NCBI GenBank assembly: GCA_029237695.1
Contig: CM055279.1
Location: forward strand, 2,882,975-2,946,974
Direction: 5' to 3'
Origin: Conchocele bisecta
Lineage: Eukaryota; Mollusca; Bivalvia; Lucinida; Thyasiridae
DNA: 64,000 bases
Shown: piece after piece, positions 22,441 through 34,679 of the stretch
Layout: every line of letters begins with the position of its first letter
Position numbering within the stretch: position 1 is the stretch's first letter
Program-made: the position numbers and the translations under genes
The notes under the pieces: model-generated
What the model was told of the DNA's origin: nothing
Databases searched by the model: none
What the model saw: the letters and a program-made list of their open reading frames with translations, nothing else

Positions 22441-23057
22441 TTATTATCGTATCATGACACAATCCATAACACAATGCAGAGGCTGGTCTGGATCTTCACT
22501 GGTCACAGAACCCATAAGCCCCATGTCTCCAGTAACAGCCACAAATGAACAGTATAGTCCGCAGACTTGTTTACAAACAAACCGGTCATAAACAAAACAC
22601 AGAATAGGTGAGACAGGTAAATATAAATATACTCGTGCCAGCATTCCTTTTCAATATTTATTTTGAGATTTGTCATCAAGTCTTATGTAGTCGAGGGGTT
22701 AGAGTGACGGATATCAATGCCGTAGATAGTGAGTTTGATTCTTAGTTTTTCATACATACATGTATACACACATATATTTTAATTTGTTTATGTTTTATTA
22801 CATATTTATTTTTTTATGTGTGTTGCTTTTACAAATTACATTAATTAAGCATGTAGCATGAAATGCCAAGACATGTTTTCATTTCGAAGCAAACTATTCA
22901 ATAATTGCTGTCTGTTGATGTGTAAACAGTAGTCTGATTTTATTTTACCCAATTAAAATGTTGAAATACCCAATTGCTTAAGAAATGATGGAGTGACAAT
23001 ACTCAATTACTAATTCTTTATCTGGAGCCCTGGTTAGTTATCATGTAGTAGTAACAT
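22441..23057. other. Intergenic, no gene seen
   Basis: A single copy of the dispersed 'TGGTCACAGAACCCATAAGC' repeat is at about 22500, the same sequence amplified at 30.9-32.6 kb. The rest is AT-rich without recognisable features. Confidence 0.35.
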
Positions 23058-23340
23058 GTGTAAAGGTACATGCCCACTCGGTAGGCACAAAATGTTCTTT
23101 ACAGGAATTAAATAAGTGTATAATTGTGTCACTATTCCACCAGTTCCAAACATTACGAGTGTCCGCTATACAGGTATAATCATTTAGTAATATTTATTTT
23201 ACTGATAGCGACATGTGGTGGTATCAGGCTGTTTTCATATGCACATGAGGCATGATAGGTGTTTAATTATACTAATTAAATGCGTCATCTGAAAAAATAA
23301 TATTATAGACAGATTATAAAGTATGGTATATTGGATGTTT
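23058..23340. repeat. Second partial copy of the nested MITE family
   Basis: TAAAGGTACATGCCCACTCG through the CGAGTGTCCGCTATACAGG block to ATGCGTCATCTGAAAAAATA, with the right end degraded. Confidence 0.65.
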
Positions 23341-23389
23341 GTTGTTGCCATTACATTTACTGTACATAATACTGTGTGATGGTGACCGG

Positions 23390-25420
23390 TAATAATAACA
23401 GAACTGCAGATAATTGGCGTATGTTACGCACTTATTTTAGAAGAATACGCATTGATTATCAAACGTGGGAGTACAAAATACTCGCAGCAATGTGAAAATT
23501 TAATACACATTGATTTTCAAATTGAGCAGTGAAAATACTGTAACAAAGTTGAAAATTTACTTTGTTGAACTGCAAAATTGCAGCTCAAATAAGTGAATTT
23601 TATTTGTTTTATTTTTTATCATTTGTTCCCTATTTAATAAGAGAAAAGAATATGTTTGTAAAAGTAAAATACGCATTGAATGTGAACAGCGGGTATAATA
23701 CTCTTTAGATACAAAACTTATCTGCAGCTCTGATAATAACCTAGTTATCGAGGAGACTTCAGCAGTGAAAATTCATCATATATATTGTATGTAGGTTGTT
23801 GCCATTACATTTACTGTACATAATATTTTGTGATGGTTACCGGTAATAATAACATAACTCCAGATAAGGTGCGTATTGGCGTATTTTACACACTTACTTT
23901 AGCAGAATACGCGTTGATTATCAAAAGTGCAGTGAAAATACTGTAACAAATTTGGAAATAAGTGAATTATAATTTGTTTTATTTGTGATCATTATTGTAT
24001 TCCCTATTTAATAAGAGAGAACAAAAATACAAGTCAAATATGCATTGAATTTGAAATCTGGGGGTATAATGTATAATACTCTTTAGATACAAAAATTATC
24101 TGGAGCTCTGATAATAACTTAGTTAAGAAAAACAGACTTCACCAGTGAAAATACATCATATACATTGGACGTATGTTGTTGCCATTACATTTACTGTATA
24201 AATATTTTGTGATGGTAATATTATTATAATACTCTAGTAATCCAAAAGACTTCACCAGTGAAAATTCATCATATACATTGTACATGTTGTATGTATGTTG
24301 TTGCCCGTACATTTACTGTATATAATACTTTGTGATGGCTACCGTTAATAATAACAGAACTCCAGATAAGGGGCGTATTGGCGTATTTTATGCACTTATT
24401 TTAGAAGAATACGCATTGATTATCAAAAGTGGGAGTACAAAATACTCGCAGCAATGTGAAAATACGCATTGATTTTCAAATTCCAAACAGTGTTTGCTTT
24501 TTGCAGCTCAAATATGTGAATTTTAAATTTGTTTGTTTTTATCATTTGTTCCCTATTTAATAAGAGAAAAAAAAACATTTGTGAAAGTAAAATACAAATT
24601 GACTTTGAACTGGTGTGTAATACTCTTTAGATACAAAACTTGTCTGGAGCGTTGATAATAACCTAGTTATGGAAGAGACTTCACCAGTGAAAATTTATCA
24701 TATACGTTGTATGTTTGTTGTTGCGATTACATTTATAATAATATTATTATAATAACCTAGTAATCCAAGAGAACAAGTGAAAATTTATCATATACGTTGG
24801 ATGTATGGTGTTGCCATTACATTTACTGTACACAATAGTTTGTGATGGTTACCGGTAATAATAACAGAACTCCAGATAATTGGCGTATTGGCGTATTTTA
24901 CAGTTATTTTAGAAGACTACGCATTGATTTTCAAAAGTGGGAGTACAAAATACTTGTAGCAATGCGAAAATATGCATTGATTTTCAAATGAGCAGTGGAA
25001 ATACTCAAATAAAATTGAATATTTACTTAGTTTTTTGCAGCTCAAATACATGTAAGTGATTTTTGAATTTGTTTTATTTTTTATCATTTGTTTCCTATTT
25101 AATAAAATAAAAAAATACATTTGAAAAAGTAAAATACGCATTGAATTTGAAATCTGGGGGTATAATACTTTAGATACAAAACTTATCTGGAGCTCTGATA
25201 ATAACCTAGTTATCCAAGAGACTTCAGCAATACACATTTATCATATACATTGTATGTTTGTTGTTGCCATTACATTTACTGTACACAATACTTTGTGATG
25301 GTTACCGGTAATATTATTATAATGGCCCAGTAATTCAAGAGACTTCGCCTGTGAAAATTCATCATATACCTTGGATGTATGTTGTTGCCATTACATTTAC
25401 AGTACATAATATTTTGTGAT
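23390..25420. repeat. Tandem array of a MITE plus flank, about 450-500-bp period
   Basis: Four copies of the CTCCAGATAAG-family MITE (starting near 23405, 23860, 24361 and 24867) alternate with the same spacer, which carries GACTTCACCAGTGAAAAT, GTTGTTGCCATTACATTTAC and TTTGTGATGGTTACCGGTAA. Because element and spacer repeat together, the array arose by tandem duplication after a single insertion. Confidence 0.7.
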
Positions 25421-25905
25421 AATTATTAAGTATATGCCGTCTCCCGTGAAAGACAAAACAAAACGAAATTGCCGTTACATTTGCAGCAATTGCAAATCCT
25501 GGTCAACTGCACATGTGCATTTCTAGAGGCGTGTAATCTTAAACAAATTTATATCCGCAAAATGTTTTCAAAACTTTTAAAATCAATTTATTTTTTAGCT
25601 TGTGGATACCAATATTAAAAATATTGAATGTGCCCCCTTTTTTAAAAAAAAAAGAGGTGAAAATGTATGGGTTTAACGTCGCAGAAATAGCTATGGTCAT
25701 ATCAAGACGGGACCAAAGTTTTATATTTTTTAATACTATGAATTCAAAGTATTTTTCATGCCTAAGGCCGGATTGGAAGTCAAGTGTTCAAACCCCTATA
25801 CCACAATCCATCCCCACCCCTTTTTTTGAAAGTTTTATGCGCTAAATGTGCCCTGTTTTTCTGGCCTTACTATTCCCCTTTTTAATCCTGCGATAAACAC
25901 TATAA
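25421..25905. other. Intergenic, no gene seen
   Basis: An 81-codon frame at 25600-25845 has no domain or codon signal. No repeats recognised. Confidence 0.35.
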
Positions 25906-26335
25906 ACTGCTTGATTTTATACTGTAGTCATAACGCACCTTGTGCATGTGTTCGACCAGAGATGCTTGGCTTGTAGTCAAAATCATGCAGTTTGATTGGT
26001 TGAGTCTGAGCACCGTTGAGCCTCATCCAAGCAAACTACTTGTTTTTCTACTGTAATTATATCGAACCTTGTGCATGTGTTCCATCATTCAAAATCATGT
26101 AGTTGATTGGCTGAGCCCGACAGCTCAAGATCATCCAAGCAAATTGCTTGATTTTATACTGTAGTCATAACGCACCTTGTCCACTTGTAGTCAAACTCAT
26201 GCAGTTTGATTGGCTGAGTACAGCACAGCTCAGGCTCATCCAAGCAAAAGGCTTGATTTTCAACATCAGTTATAACGAACATTGTGCATGTGTTCGACCA
26301 GAGTTGCTGGGCTCGCTGTATGTCGATCTTCGTCT
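25906..26335. repeat. About 120-bp tandem repeat (3-4 units)
   Basis: Units contain TTGATTTTATACTGTAGTCA, AACGCACCTTGTGCATGTG, TCATGCAGTTTGATTGGCTG and CATCCAAGCAAA. The 'CAGTTTGATTGGCTGAG' core recurs as isolated palindromic copies at 40240, 40315, 57690 and 57835. Confidence 0.65.
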
Positions 26336-26750
26336 TGAAGTTGGCCTTCCATACGGCCATGGACGATTTCTGTTGTTTCAGCTCGCGCAGATGTACGTGA
26401 ATCTGTAGTCGCTTCCTGGTGTGATAAATGATATATAGTGCACCAAAGACGATGACTTATGTGTTTTATTGGTGCTCTAAAATTTCTTCGTTCGGAAACC
26501 ACGTGATCCCACACGCGGACTTGGTATTTTATTTTGTCTTCACAGACACCGATACAATTGCCATGATGTTACATATTGCATCTTCTGATTATCAAACTGG
26601 TGAATTATTTGTAGATGTTGACTGTTCAATGTGTTACATACTTTTACCGTGAAACTATTTGTATTTTGTAAATATTAATTGTTCATGTGTCAATATGAAA
26701 TTTACATGCATGTTTTACAGTTTGTTCCACTTCAATTCATTTTTGGACAA
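26336..26750. other. Intergenic, no gene seen
   Basis: It contains one arm of a GGAAACCACGTGATCCCA repeat (26498-26515) also found in both orientations at 37115-37172. Confidence 0.35.
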
Positions 26751-26978
26751 TTAACCCTTAGACCGCTACTCACAACAATTGTCGTTTCCTGTTGCTTTTA
26801 TATCTTGCCTTATATCTCAATAAAAACATGGTTTGACAGAACTTCAGAATCATTTCCAATGGAAATGATTCTGAAGTGCTGTCAAAGCATGTCGTAAATT
26901 GTTTTTGATGATAAAAATGGAAAATAGAAAATAAACAGCAGACGACAAAAATAAATTAGATAGCGGTCTAATGGTTAA
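26751..26978. mobile_element. Complete TTAA-flanked palindromic MITE (reference copy)
   Basis: 228 bp, from TTAACCCTTAGACCGC to GCGGTCTAATGGTTAA. The palindromic centre is GAATCATTTCCAATGGAAATGATTC, written here as arms GAATCATTTCC and GGAAATGATTC. Subterminal GCAACAGGAAACGACAATTG (antisense) and CAGCAGACGACAAA blocks are mirrored. TTAA ends suggest piggyBac-type mobilisation. Copies or fragments at 3655, 11653, 30328, 50923 and 57204. Confidence 0.8.
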
Positions 26979-28065
26979 ATATATTTAATCTGAGTATTAT
27001 CAACCGTTAAGTGTCATTCACCTAAATAAAAAAATAGTACTTTCCTCAACCTGTTTGTTTGAATAAATTTGAATTGGGGATATTGCGAAAAATAAAGATT
27101 TTTCTATGCCAGGATTTTAAAATTGGGGCTAAAATAGAAGTTTTTCTGACTTTGTGAACGAATGTTCAGTAAAAACAGTAATTTATTATATACCTACCCA
27201 TGAAATACATAGTTATACGATGTAAATAAAAGTCATATGTTCTGATCGATGAAATAAACAACTTCCGGTGAAAATACGACTACTTCCGCTATCTATAACG
27301 GCTCTCATGAAATATGGACATTTCACACCACGCGATGAACATGTATGTCATATTTGTTGCAAAATATGAATATCCTCTATATATATTAGTGCAGGTCCTG
27401 ATCAGACTGTGCGAATGCTTAATACCAATGTAGTTCTTTATCAAATAGCACATTCCTGTAATATGATAACCATCTATCATGCGCGTTAGAAGCATGACTG
27501 CAATTTCATTGATGGAATGGCGAGCAGTGCAGATCCTGACCAGACTGTGCGGATGCACAGGATGATCTGGATCTACAGTGGTCACAAAACCCATAAGCCT
27601 CATTTTCCCATTCACAGACACCAATCCTAATGTCATAAATTCTTGTCGTTATTCGAACATGTGGATCAGTCAACCGTTTCAACACCACGGACCTGCATAG
27701 TGGTATTGGCAACACGTGTAGATCCAGATGAGACGTGATCTGCACTTTTTGCAAGTAATTTTCATATAGTTGAGAACAAAAACACCCCCTTTTCATAAAT
27801 GGACTAGTCTGAAAATAATTTTGTGACCATTGGATTGGTTGCAAAATTAACATATCATAGTCCATTCCAGTTAGTTAGGGGTGAAAGGGTTCAACAGCAA
27901 GTATATATGTATGGTAGGACTTGGAAGATGAAAAATACAACAACAAGGGCATCGTTATCACTAAGCTAATCCCCTCGCTGGGAGCTTTGATAATAATAAA
28001 ACAACAAAAACAAAACTTAAAGCATATGCCATACAAACAAGGTAATTTCAGGGCAATATATTTTT
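26979..28065. other. Intergenic, no gene seen
   Basis: A dispersed-repeat fragment at about 27530-27620 (GCAGATCCTGACCAGACTG, then GTCACAAAACCCATAAGCC) is the same family as the 79-bp array. No supported coding sequence. Confidence 0.35.
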
Positions 28066-28069
28066 TCTC

Positions 28070-28245
28070 ATGTAAATATTCCGTTCTGATTTTGGGATTT
28101 TCCCCACAATGCAGCAGGTTATACATGTATATTGGATCGAACCCGTTGGTATACATGTATATGGGATCGAACCCGAACCCGTTGGCCCGGTCTTACATGA
28201 CCTTATCTGTTGATAGGCCGTTAAATACCAAAACAAGGTAAATAT
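28070..28245 (-). mobile_element. S2 SINE-like element, minus orientation
   Basis: TTTTGGGATTTTCCCC, GGATCGAACCCG (duplicated), TGTTGATAGGCCGTTAAA and a short A-rich tail match in reverse the S2 elements at 33308 and 37331. A 32-bp segment is locally duplicated. Confidence 0.6.
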
Positions 28246-30327
28246 AAGTCCTCAGTGACCTTGACCTCAGGTAGTGTGCAAAACCAAGCACCATCCATAG
28301 ACACATCGTGGCCCAATATTATCATAATCGGTGAAGTGGTTCAAAAGTTATTGAAAAATGAAAGGCGATACTAACATACGCACGCACGTACATGAATCAA
28401 CGCTATATTCCCTCTTGCCTATCGGCGAGTGAATAATAATCGCCACCACTAAATGGACGAGAAGGTATAAGTTGAAACACAGTGATGTTAGTTTCAGTAC
28501 ATTTTACTGTCTCTGCTACATGTCATGTCTGTAAGCCAATTGTCATGGGACGGCCTTAAAATGGCACATATGCCGACAAATCTACGTGTAGTCACATGTT
28601 AGCCTGCGTGATCTCATTCAACATATTGAACAATACATTGTACACCGTCTACTTCTGTCTGAAACATTATGTGCGCCTTATAACCCATTTCATTCTTTGG
28701 ATATTACATTTTGGACAGAATGTTTTAAACATTATTTCTTATGTTGTGACCGCTCATTTGAACCGTCTACTTTCCTGCAGAAATAAATTAAAACGTATTT
28801 GAAAATGTGGCTACCTGTGAATCTTACATGAAATGGGTTCAACACTTTCTAACTTGGTGTAGACAAATCTGGAGCTACAGAGGTGACTGGCATACGGTAT
28901 CAGGGGCCTGTTTCACTAAAACTTACGATAATGTATCTTCTTTAATGGTGGGTGGCAGGTGGGAGCATGCGATGGGTAAGTTGTATGTGAATCTGGTTAT
29001 AACCCTTATGTGAGTATTACGATTATTCCACTAGCAGGTTAAAACGGGATTGAACCCGTTTTTGCCCGGCCTTCCATGACCTTAGCTGCTTATAGGCCAT
29101 TAAACACCTATAAACAAACAAGTTTAGTGATACCGGCCCCAGTTATCTGCTAGCAACAAATGAGAGTAAGTGAGCAGGGGTTCACAGATACCTCCGCTGC
29201 CATCGCCTGGATTGATAAACAAAATGTTTGTGTTACGGACGGACAAATGGAAGGGTGAAAACTATAATACTCCTTGGAATACTTCATAAGCCTGGGATAT
29301 AAACATACGTAACGCAATACACAGTCACTAATGATGGATAGGCCTACAGTATTTTACTTATTTTTTCTTGTGCTATAGCAGTTTGTAAAAGTGATACTAG
29401 CTGCACACATAAGGCAAACCTATCTAGTACGTGTCTGGGACTGGAGAAACGGGGCTTATGGCAAGTCATTGAAATAGGACTGTAGACCCAGACCAGCAGG
29501 CAATTCTGGCCAGTTTAATCAGGATCTTGCACTATTCGCAGTTCAGTCAATGAAATATCTCATGTTTTCATTAAACAATACAAATCAGACTGGACATGTG
29601 CTAATGACGTAAGCATCTCGATGGGGCTTATGTCATTTGTGACCAGTGTAGCTCCGGATCTTCTGTGGTAAGGTTCATACTGCTATGTATTAACATAATA
29701 TAGAACAATGCAAACCATGATGAAACTGGACAGCTGGTCTAGGTCTACGGTAGTGGCGCCATAAGCCACATTCCTGCAGTGGCAGCCACGTCCTGGAACA
29801 AAACTAGAAAAATGTGGTCTGTCGACGCACTTAGGGCCCCTATAGGTGATTTGAAAATAAACAGACGGACGGATGAAAGATCAGTAGCGAGGGTAATTGT
29901 ATTAATGTGAAGGATGTATCGTTACTAAGTAATGTATGTGTGCAATATGAAGATATTAGCTGAAGGCAAACATACATTATAAGTGATTTAAGAAACTCTT
30001 ACAAAAACTTTTAAACAATAAACGGACAGACGGACAGACGGGGTAAAACCTATAGGGAACCGCTGATTCTCGGCGAGGCCCTAACTAGACACTATATGCC
30101 CCTTTGACACACTGGAATCAGAAGCTAAACAATAATAATAGGGGAAAATGATGTATGGAACTTCAAACGCAAAACAATATGTCCTTCTTGTTATTGTATA
30201 GATCGCATAATTACTGGTAGCACGTTGCATGGAAAGATGGCTAAATGTACGAGAAGTAACACGCCTGAATGAGCAGGGGTAATGATACGGCTTTTGATTA
30301 ATAATACAATAACCTGATTATCTTATC
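28246..30327. other. Intergenic, degraded repeats only
   Basis: Includes an S2 fragment in minus orientation (29036-29125), a short piece of the GGGGCCTGTTTCACTAAAAC MITE at 28908, several single copies of the '79-bp' repeat (29440, 29625) and CGGACGGACAGACGG-like simple sequence near 30025. No gene is seen. Confidence 0.4.
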
Positions 30328-30469
30328 TTAATTCTTTTGTCGTCTGCTGTTTATTTTCTATTTTCCATGATTCTAAAGTGCTGTCAAACCATATTTTTAT
30401 TGAGAAATAAGGCAAGATATAAAAGCAACAGCAGACAACAATTGTTGTGTGTAGCGGTCTAAGGGTTAA
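30328..30469. mobile_element. TTAA-type palindromic MITE, one half deleted
   Basis: Carries TTGTCGTCTGCTGTTTATTT, GATTCTAAAGTGCTGTCAAA and the intact right end GTAGCGGTCTAAGGGTTAA. Same family as 26751. Confidence 0.7.
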
Positions 30470-30539
30470 TACAAAATCTGGCTATGACTGAATAAATGGG
30501 GCTTCTGACAACATTTGTGGCCAGTGTAGCTCCTGATCT

Positions 30540-30757
30540 GCGAGCACACGTTGTACGACTAAAAAGTTTGCAAGTGCAAATTTTGGATCGTCTGGAAATT
30601 TCAATTGATGGATTTACATGTATTGAACATAGGCTCAATAAATGTAAATCCAATAATTGTTTAAATGAAAACCGTATTAATGTGAAATCTAGACCATAAT
30701 AATTTGGCACTTACGAACATTTTAGTCGTACAAAGTTTAGTGAAACAGGCCCCTGCA
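30540..30757. mobile_element. Palindromic MITE of the GGGCCYGTTTCACTAAA family, left end eroded
   Basis: Contains CGACTAAAAAGTTTGCAAGT, a central TTTACATGTATTGAACATAG/CTCAATAAATGTAAATCC palindrome and the right end TACAAAGTTTAGTGAAACAG then GCCCC. Intact relatives are at 32965 and 37731. Confidence 0.65.
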
Positions 30758-30902
30758 GTCCGATAACTTCAATCATAAGGTTCCATATTGTTTGGTAGAA
30801 GCATTACCTGCTTCACTGACTTGACTGAATGAACAACAGTGGATGCGTAGGTTGGCCTGGAAATACACTTGTCACACAAGCCATAAGCCTCATTTCTCCC
30901 GT

Positions 30903-32568
30903 CACAGTCACCAGTAATGGTAAACATGAACGGGTCTGGGACTACACTTGTCACACATGCCATAAGACAGTCACCAGTAATGGTAAACATGAACGGGTCT
31001 GGAACTACACTTGTCACACAAGCCATAAGCCCCATTTCTCCAGTCACAGTCACCAGTAATGGTAAACATGAACGGGTCTGGGACTACACTTGTCACACAA
31101 GCCATAAGCCCCATTTCTCCAGTCACAGTCACCAGTAATGGTAAACATGAACGGGTCTGGGACTACACTTGTCACACAAGCCATAAGCCCCATTTCTCCA
31201 GTCACAGTCACCAGTAATGGTAAACATAAACGGGTCTGGGACTACACTTGTCACACAAGCCATAAGCCCCATTTCTCCAGTCACAGTCACCAGTAATGGT
31301 AAACATGAACGGGTCTGGGACTACACTTGTCACACAAGCCATAAGCCCCATTTCTCCCGTCACAGTCACCAGTAATGGTAAACATGAACGGGTCTGGGAC
31401 TACACTTGTCACACAAGCCATAAGCCCCATTTCTCCCGTCACAGTCATCAGTAATGGTAAACATGAACGGGTCTGGGACTACACTTGTCACACAAGCCAT
31501 AAGTCCCATTTCTCCAGTCACAGTCACCAGTAATGGTAAACATGAACGGGTCTGGAATTACACTTGTCACACAAGCCATAAACCCCATTTCTCCAGTCAG
31601 TCACCAGTAATGGTAAACATGAACGGGTCTGGGACTACACTTGTCACACAAGCCATAAACCCCATTTCTCCAGTCACAGTCACCAGTAATGGTAAACATG
31701 AACGGGTCTGGGACTACACTTGTCACACAAGCCATAAACCCCATTTCTCCAGTCACAGTCACCAGTAATGGTAAACATGAACGGGTCTGTGACTACACTT
31801 GTCACACAAGCCATAAGTCCCATTTCTCCAGTCACAGTCATCAGTAATGGTAAACATGAACGGGTCTGTGACTACACTTGTCACACAAGCCATAAGTCCC
31901 ATTTCTCCAGTCACAGTCACCAGTAATGGTAAACATGAACGGGTCTGTGACTACACTTGTCACACAAGCCATAAGTCCCATTTCTCCAGTCACAGTCATC
32001 AGTAATGGTAAACATGAACGGGTCTGGGACTACACTTGTCACACAAGCCATAAGCCCCATTTCTCCAGTCACAGTCACCAGTAATGGTAAACATGAACGG
32101 GTCTGGGACTACACTTGTCACACAAGCCATAAGTCCCATTTCTCCAGTCACAGTCACCAGTAATGGTAAACATGAACGGGTCTGTGACTACACTTGTCAC
32201 ACAAGCCATAAGTCCCATTTCTCCAGTCACAGTCATCAGTAATGGTAAACATGAACGGGTCTGGGACTACACTTGTCACACAAGCCATAAGCCCCATTTC
32301 TCCAGTCACAGTCACCAGTAATGGTAAACATGAACGGGTCTGGGACTACACTTGTCACACAAGCCATAAGCCCCATTTCTCCAGTCACAGTCATCAGTAA
32401 TGGTAAACATGAACGGGTCTGGGACTACACTTGTCACAATCCATAAGCCCAATTTCTCCCGTCACAGTCACCAGTAATGGTAAACATGAACAGGTCTGGG
32501 ACTACACTTGTCACACAAGCCATAAGCCCCATTTCTCCAGTCACAGTCACCAGTAATGGTAAACATTA
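30903..32568. repeat. 79-bp minisatellite, about 21 units
   Basis: Unit blocks: CACCAGTAATGGTAAACATG, AACGGGTCTGGGACTACACT, TGTCACACAAGCCATAAGCC and CCATTTCTCCAGTCACAGT. The spacing is 79 bp with few length variants, and alternating variants (CAGTCATCAG / CAGTCACCAG; AAGTCCC / AAGCCCC) suggest higher-order duplication. The unit derives from a dispersed repeat present singly at 22500, 27570, 29440, 30500, 35270 and 37670. Open frames across it are artefacts. Confidence 0.9.
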
Positions 32569-32962
32569 ACTATGATTCAAAATCAGACAGAATTCTTCTT
32601 TTAGGCTAATTTTTGCCTTTTTTCATGATTTGAAAGTTAAAAAATGTTTCGGATTCAGTCTGATATTGCTCAAATTCGATACACTTGCATAATGCAAACG
32701 GAATATATGGGCTTTCAGCCTCAACTATGATTAAAAAATCTTCTTTTCGGCTGAGTTTCAGTTCATTTGAAATGTCGACGAAGGTTGCTATGATCATGAC
32801 TGAACTAGATGGCTACGCTAATGTGCCGACTACATCACGCTGTCCGCAAGCGGACGCGACAAAAACGACACGAGAACACGATTGCCAAAGGTCACAATAT
32901 GTGCCTATCATGGCTTTAACTTTAGTTTATATTTACGGATGGTAATTGTCTCAGTAACCTGG
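32569..32962. other. Intergenic, no gene seen
   Basis: A fragment resembling the C element terminus (GAACTAGATGGC at 32802, CCGCAAGCGGACGCGACAAA at about 32844) is the only recognisable feature. Confidence 0.4.
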
Positions 32963-32964
32963 GA

Positions 32965-33208
32965 GCCGTTTCACTAAACTTCGTAATACTAAAATGTTCG
33001 TAAGTGCAAACTTATGATAGTCTGTAAATTTCACATTAACCATGTTTTCTTGTAAATGATTATTTGATTTACATTTATTGAGCATAGGCTGCATATGCAG
33101 CATGTTCTCAATAAATGTAAATCCATCAATTGAAATTTCCAGACGATCCTACATTTGCACTTACAAACATTTTAGTCAAACAAAGTTTAGTGAAACGGCC
33201 TCCTAGCA
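32965..33208. mobile_element. Palindromic MITE, GGAGCCGTTTCACTAAACTT family
   Basis: The left end GGAGCCGTTTCACTAAACTT pairs with right AAGTTTAGTGAAACGGCCTCC-like sequence. The centre is the perfect inverted GGCTGCATATGCAGC with flanking ATTTACATTTATTGAGCATA and TCAATAAATGTAAATC. About 244 bp, non-coding. Confidence 0.75.
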
Positions 33209-33307
33209 CTGGGTCCATAAATTCTCGGGTTTGGGCTCTTCCTGAATTTTATTGGCCATTGAAGTACGCAGTCAAAATGTGTGGATTGATTAAATTTAGG
33301 AGCTTAC

Positions 33308-33670
33308 GAGTTTGTTTGTTTGTTTGTTTAATGGTGTTTAACGGCCTATCAACAGCTAAGGTAATTTAAAGCCGGGCCAACAGGTTCGATCCCGCATGTA
33401 ACCTGCTGCATTGGGGGAAAAATGGGAAAAAATCACAAAATCAAAACTGAATATTTACATCAAAATAAATACATATTCAGCCCTGAAATTAGGCTAACAT
33501 GACCTGTGCCAGTTCCATACCACACCAAAGTTACTTGGCCCCTTCCCCTAAAAGAAATAGGATTAGGAATAATCGTATTACTCATACAAGGGGTATAACC
33601 AGATTAAACCCTCACATACAAGAAGGCCAAAAACGTACATGAGGGCCAAACCAGGTCTCCGTTCGGGATA
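33308..33670 (+). mobile_element. S2 SINE-like element
   Basis: It begins with (TTTG)n, GGTGTTTAACGGCCTATCAA, and a sequence fitting a Pol III B box (GGTTCGATCCC). ATATTCAGCCCTGAAATTAG, CCATACCACACCAAAG and AGGGCCAAACCAGGTCTC follow. The same order occurs at 37331, in pieces at 42415/48085 and 57503, and reversed at 28070 and 29036. Orientation is uncertain because the simple tail lies on the left. Confidence 0.65.
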
Positions 33671-33966
33671 CCGGCAAGGAAGAATCCCGAACGTTAAATT
33701 ACCCATCGCATACTCACACCTGCCACCCACCGGCAAGGAAGAATCCGATCGTTAAATTACCATCGCATACTCACACCTGCCACCCACCGGCAAGGAAGAA
33801 TCCCGATCGTTAAATTACCCATCGCATACTCACACCTGCCACCCACCGGCAAGGAAGAATCCCGATCGTTAAATTACCCATCGCATACTCACACCTGCCA
33901 CCCACCGGCAAGGAAGAATCCCGATCGTTAAATTACCCATCGCATACTCACACCTGCCACCCACCG
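33671..33966. repeat. 59-bp tandem repeat at the S2 element end (5 units)
   Basis: CCGGCAAGGAAGAATCCCGA, TCGTTAAATTACCCATCGCA and TACTCACACCTGCCACCCA repeat at 33671, 33730, 33787, 33846 and 33905, with the last partial copy at 33964. Single-copy versions terminate other S2 elements (37600-37650, 17550-17600), so amplification is local. Confidence 0.9.
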
Positions 33967-34462
33967 GAGGTTATGAGTCAGTTAATACAACCTCGAGGCA
34001 GTCGGTGAACAAAAACTAGGGTCAAGGTCACCTCAAATGTCAAATGGTATGTGATACGTTTCTGATGTACACAGTACACCGTTTCATGATTATTGTGTGC
34101 AAGTTTCACCGGTGAACAGTGTAGTCCCAGATCAGTTTGCACATCCGTGGAGCCATATCAGCGTATACATGATCATCATTTAGTTGGTGAATCTACACTG
34201 TCTGATCAGTCACATTTAATCATTCCATGTTGAATACAAGGCGATCGCCGGCGAGTCTCGCTGACAAAGAAATTAGGTCAATGTGTCATCTAAATGACAC
34301 AGGACGGTCAACCATCAATGTGAAGAATGAAGAAGATATTGCTAAAATGTGGTAAAGATCTGACCAACACATCTGGAGATAAGCAACAGTTTGACGTACA
34401 CCAAAAATTGTTTATGCCTACGATACGATGACGCCACGTCGGAATTGTGACCGCTACATGTA
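33967..34462. other. Intergenic, no gene seen
   Basis: A short palindrome GTGTCATCTAAATGACAC lies at about 34281. Otherwise unremarkable. Confidence 0.35.
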
Positions 34463-34679
34463 CCGTAATAACCCTAAATACTCGGACACCATTTATTTGG
34501 AGAAACACATACAAATATATGGTTTCCCTACAACAGTGAGCGTGCCAATATTATGGTAATATGACAGTACTGGTTTCATGACAATAAGAATGTATTTGCA
34601 TGCAATTTGCTTTGGGAAACCCTTATTTAATAGGAATTTCCCAAGGCAAATTGTGTCTGAATATTTAGGGTTATCACGG
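34463..34679. mobile_element. TA-flanked palindromic MITE (CCGTAATAACCCTAAAT)
   Basis: The left end CCGTAATAACCCTAAATACT and right end GAATATTTAGGGTTATCACGG are inverted and flanked by TA on both sides, fitting a Tc1/mariner-type target. Inner blocks (ATATGGTTTCCCTACAACA; GGGAAACCCTTATTTAATAG / GGAATTTCCC) are also palindromic. Sister copy at 39564. Confidence 0.75.

Noticed and set aside
30829..31768. Open frames of 70-104 codons in the 79-bp array
   Set aside because: Repeat-unit artefacts; unit length is not a multiple of three and the frames shift with each unit.
33380..33420. tRNA gene suggested by the GGTTCGATCCC motif
   Set aside because: No cloverleaf could be folded around it; the motif belongs to a multicopy SINE-like element.
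33671..33966. Regular 59-bp repeats resembling a CRISPR array
   Set aside because: Units are contiguous with no variable spacers, and they are the amplified end of a SINE in a eukaryotic genome.
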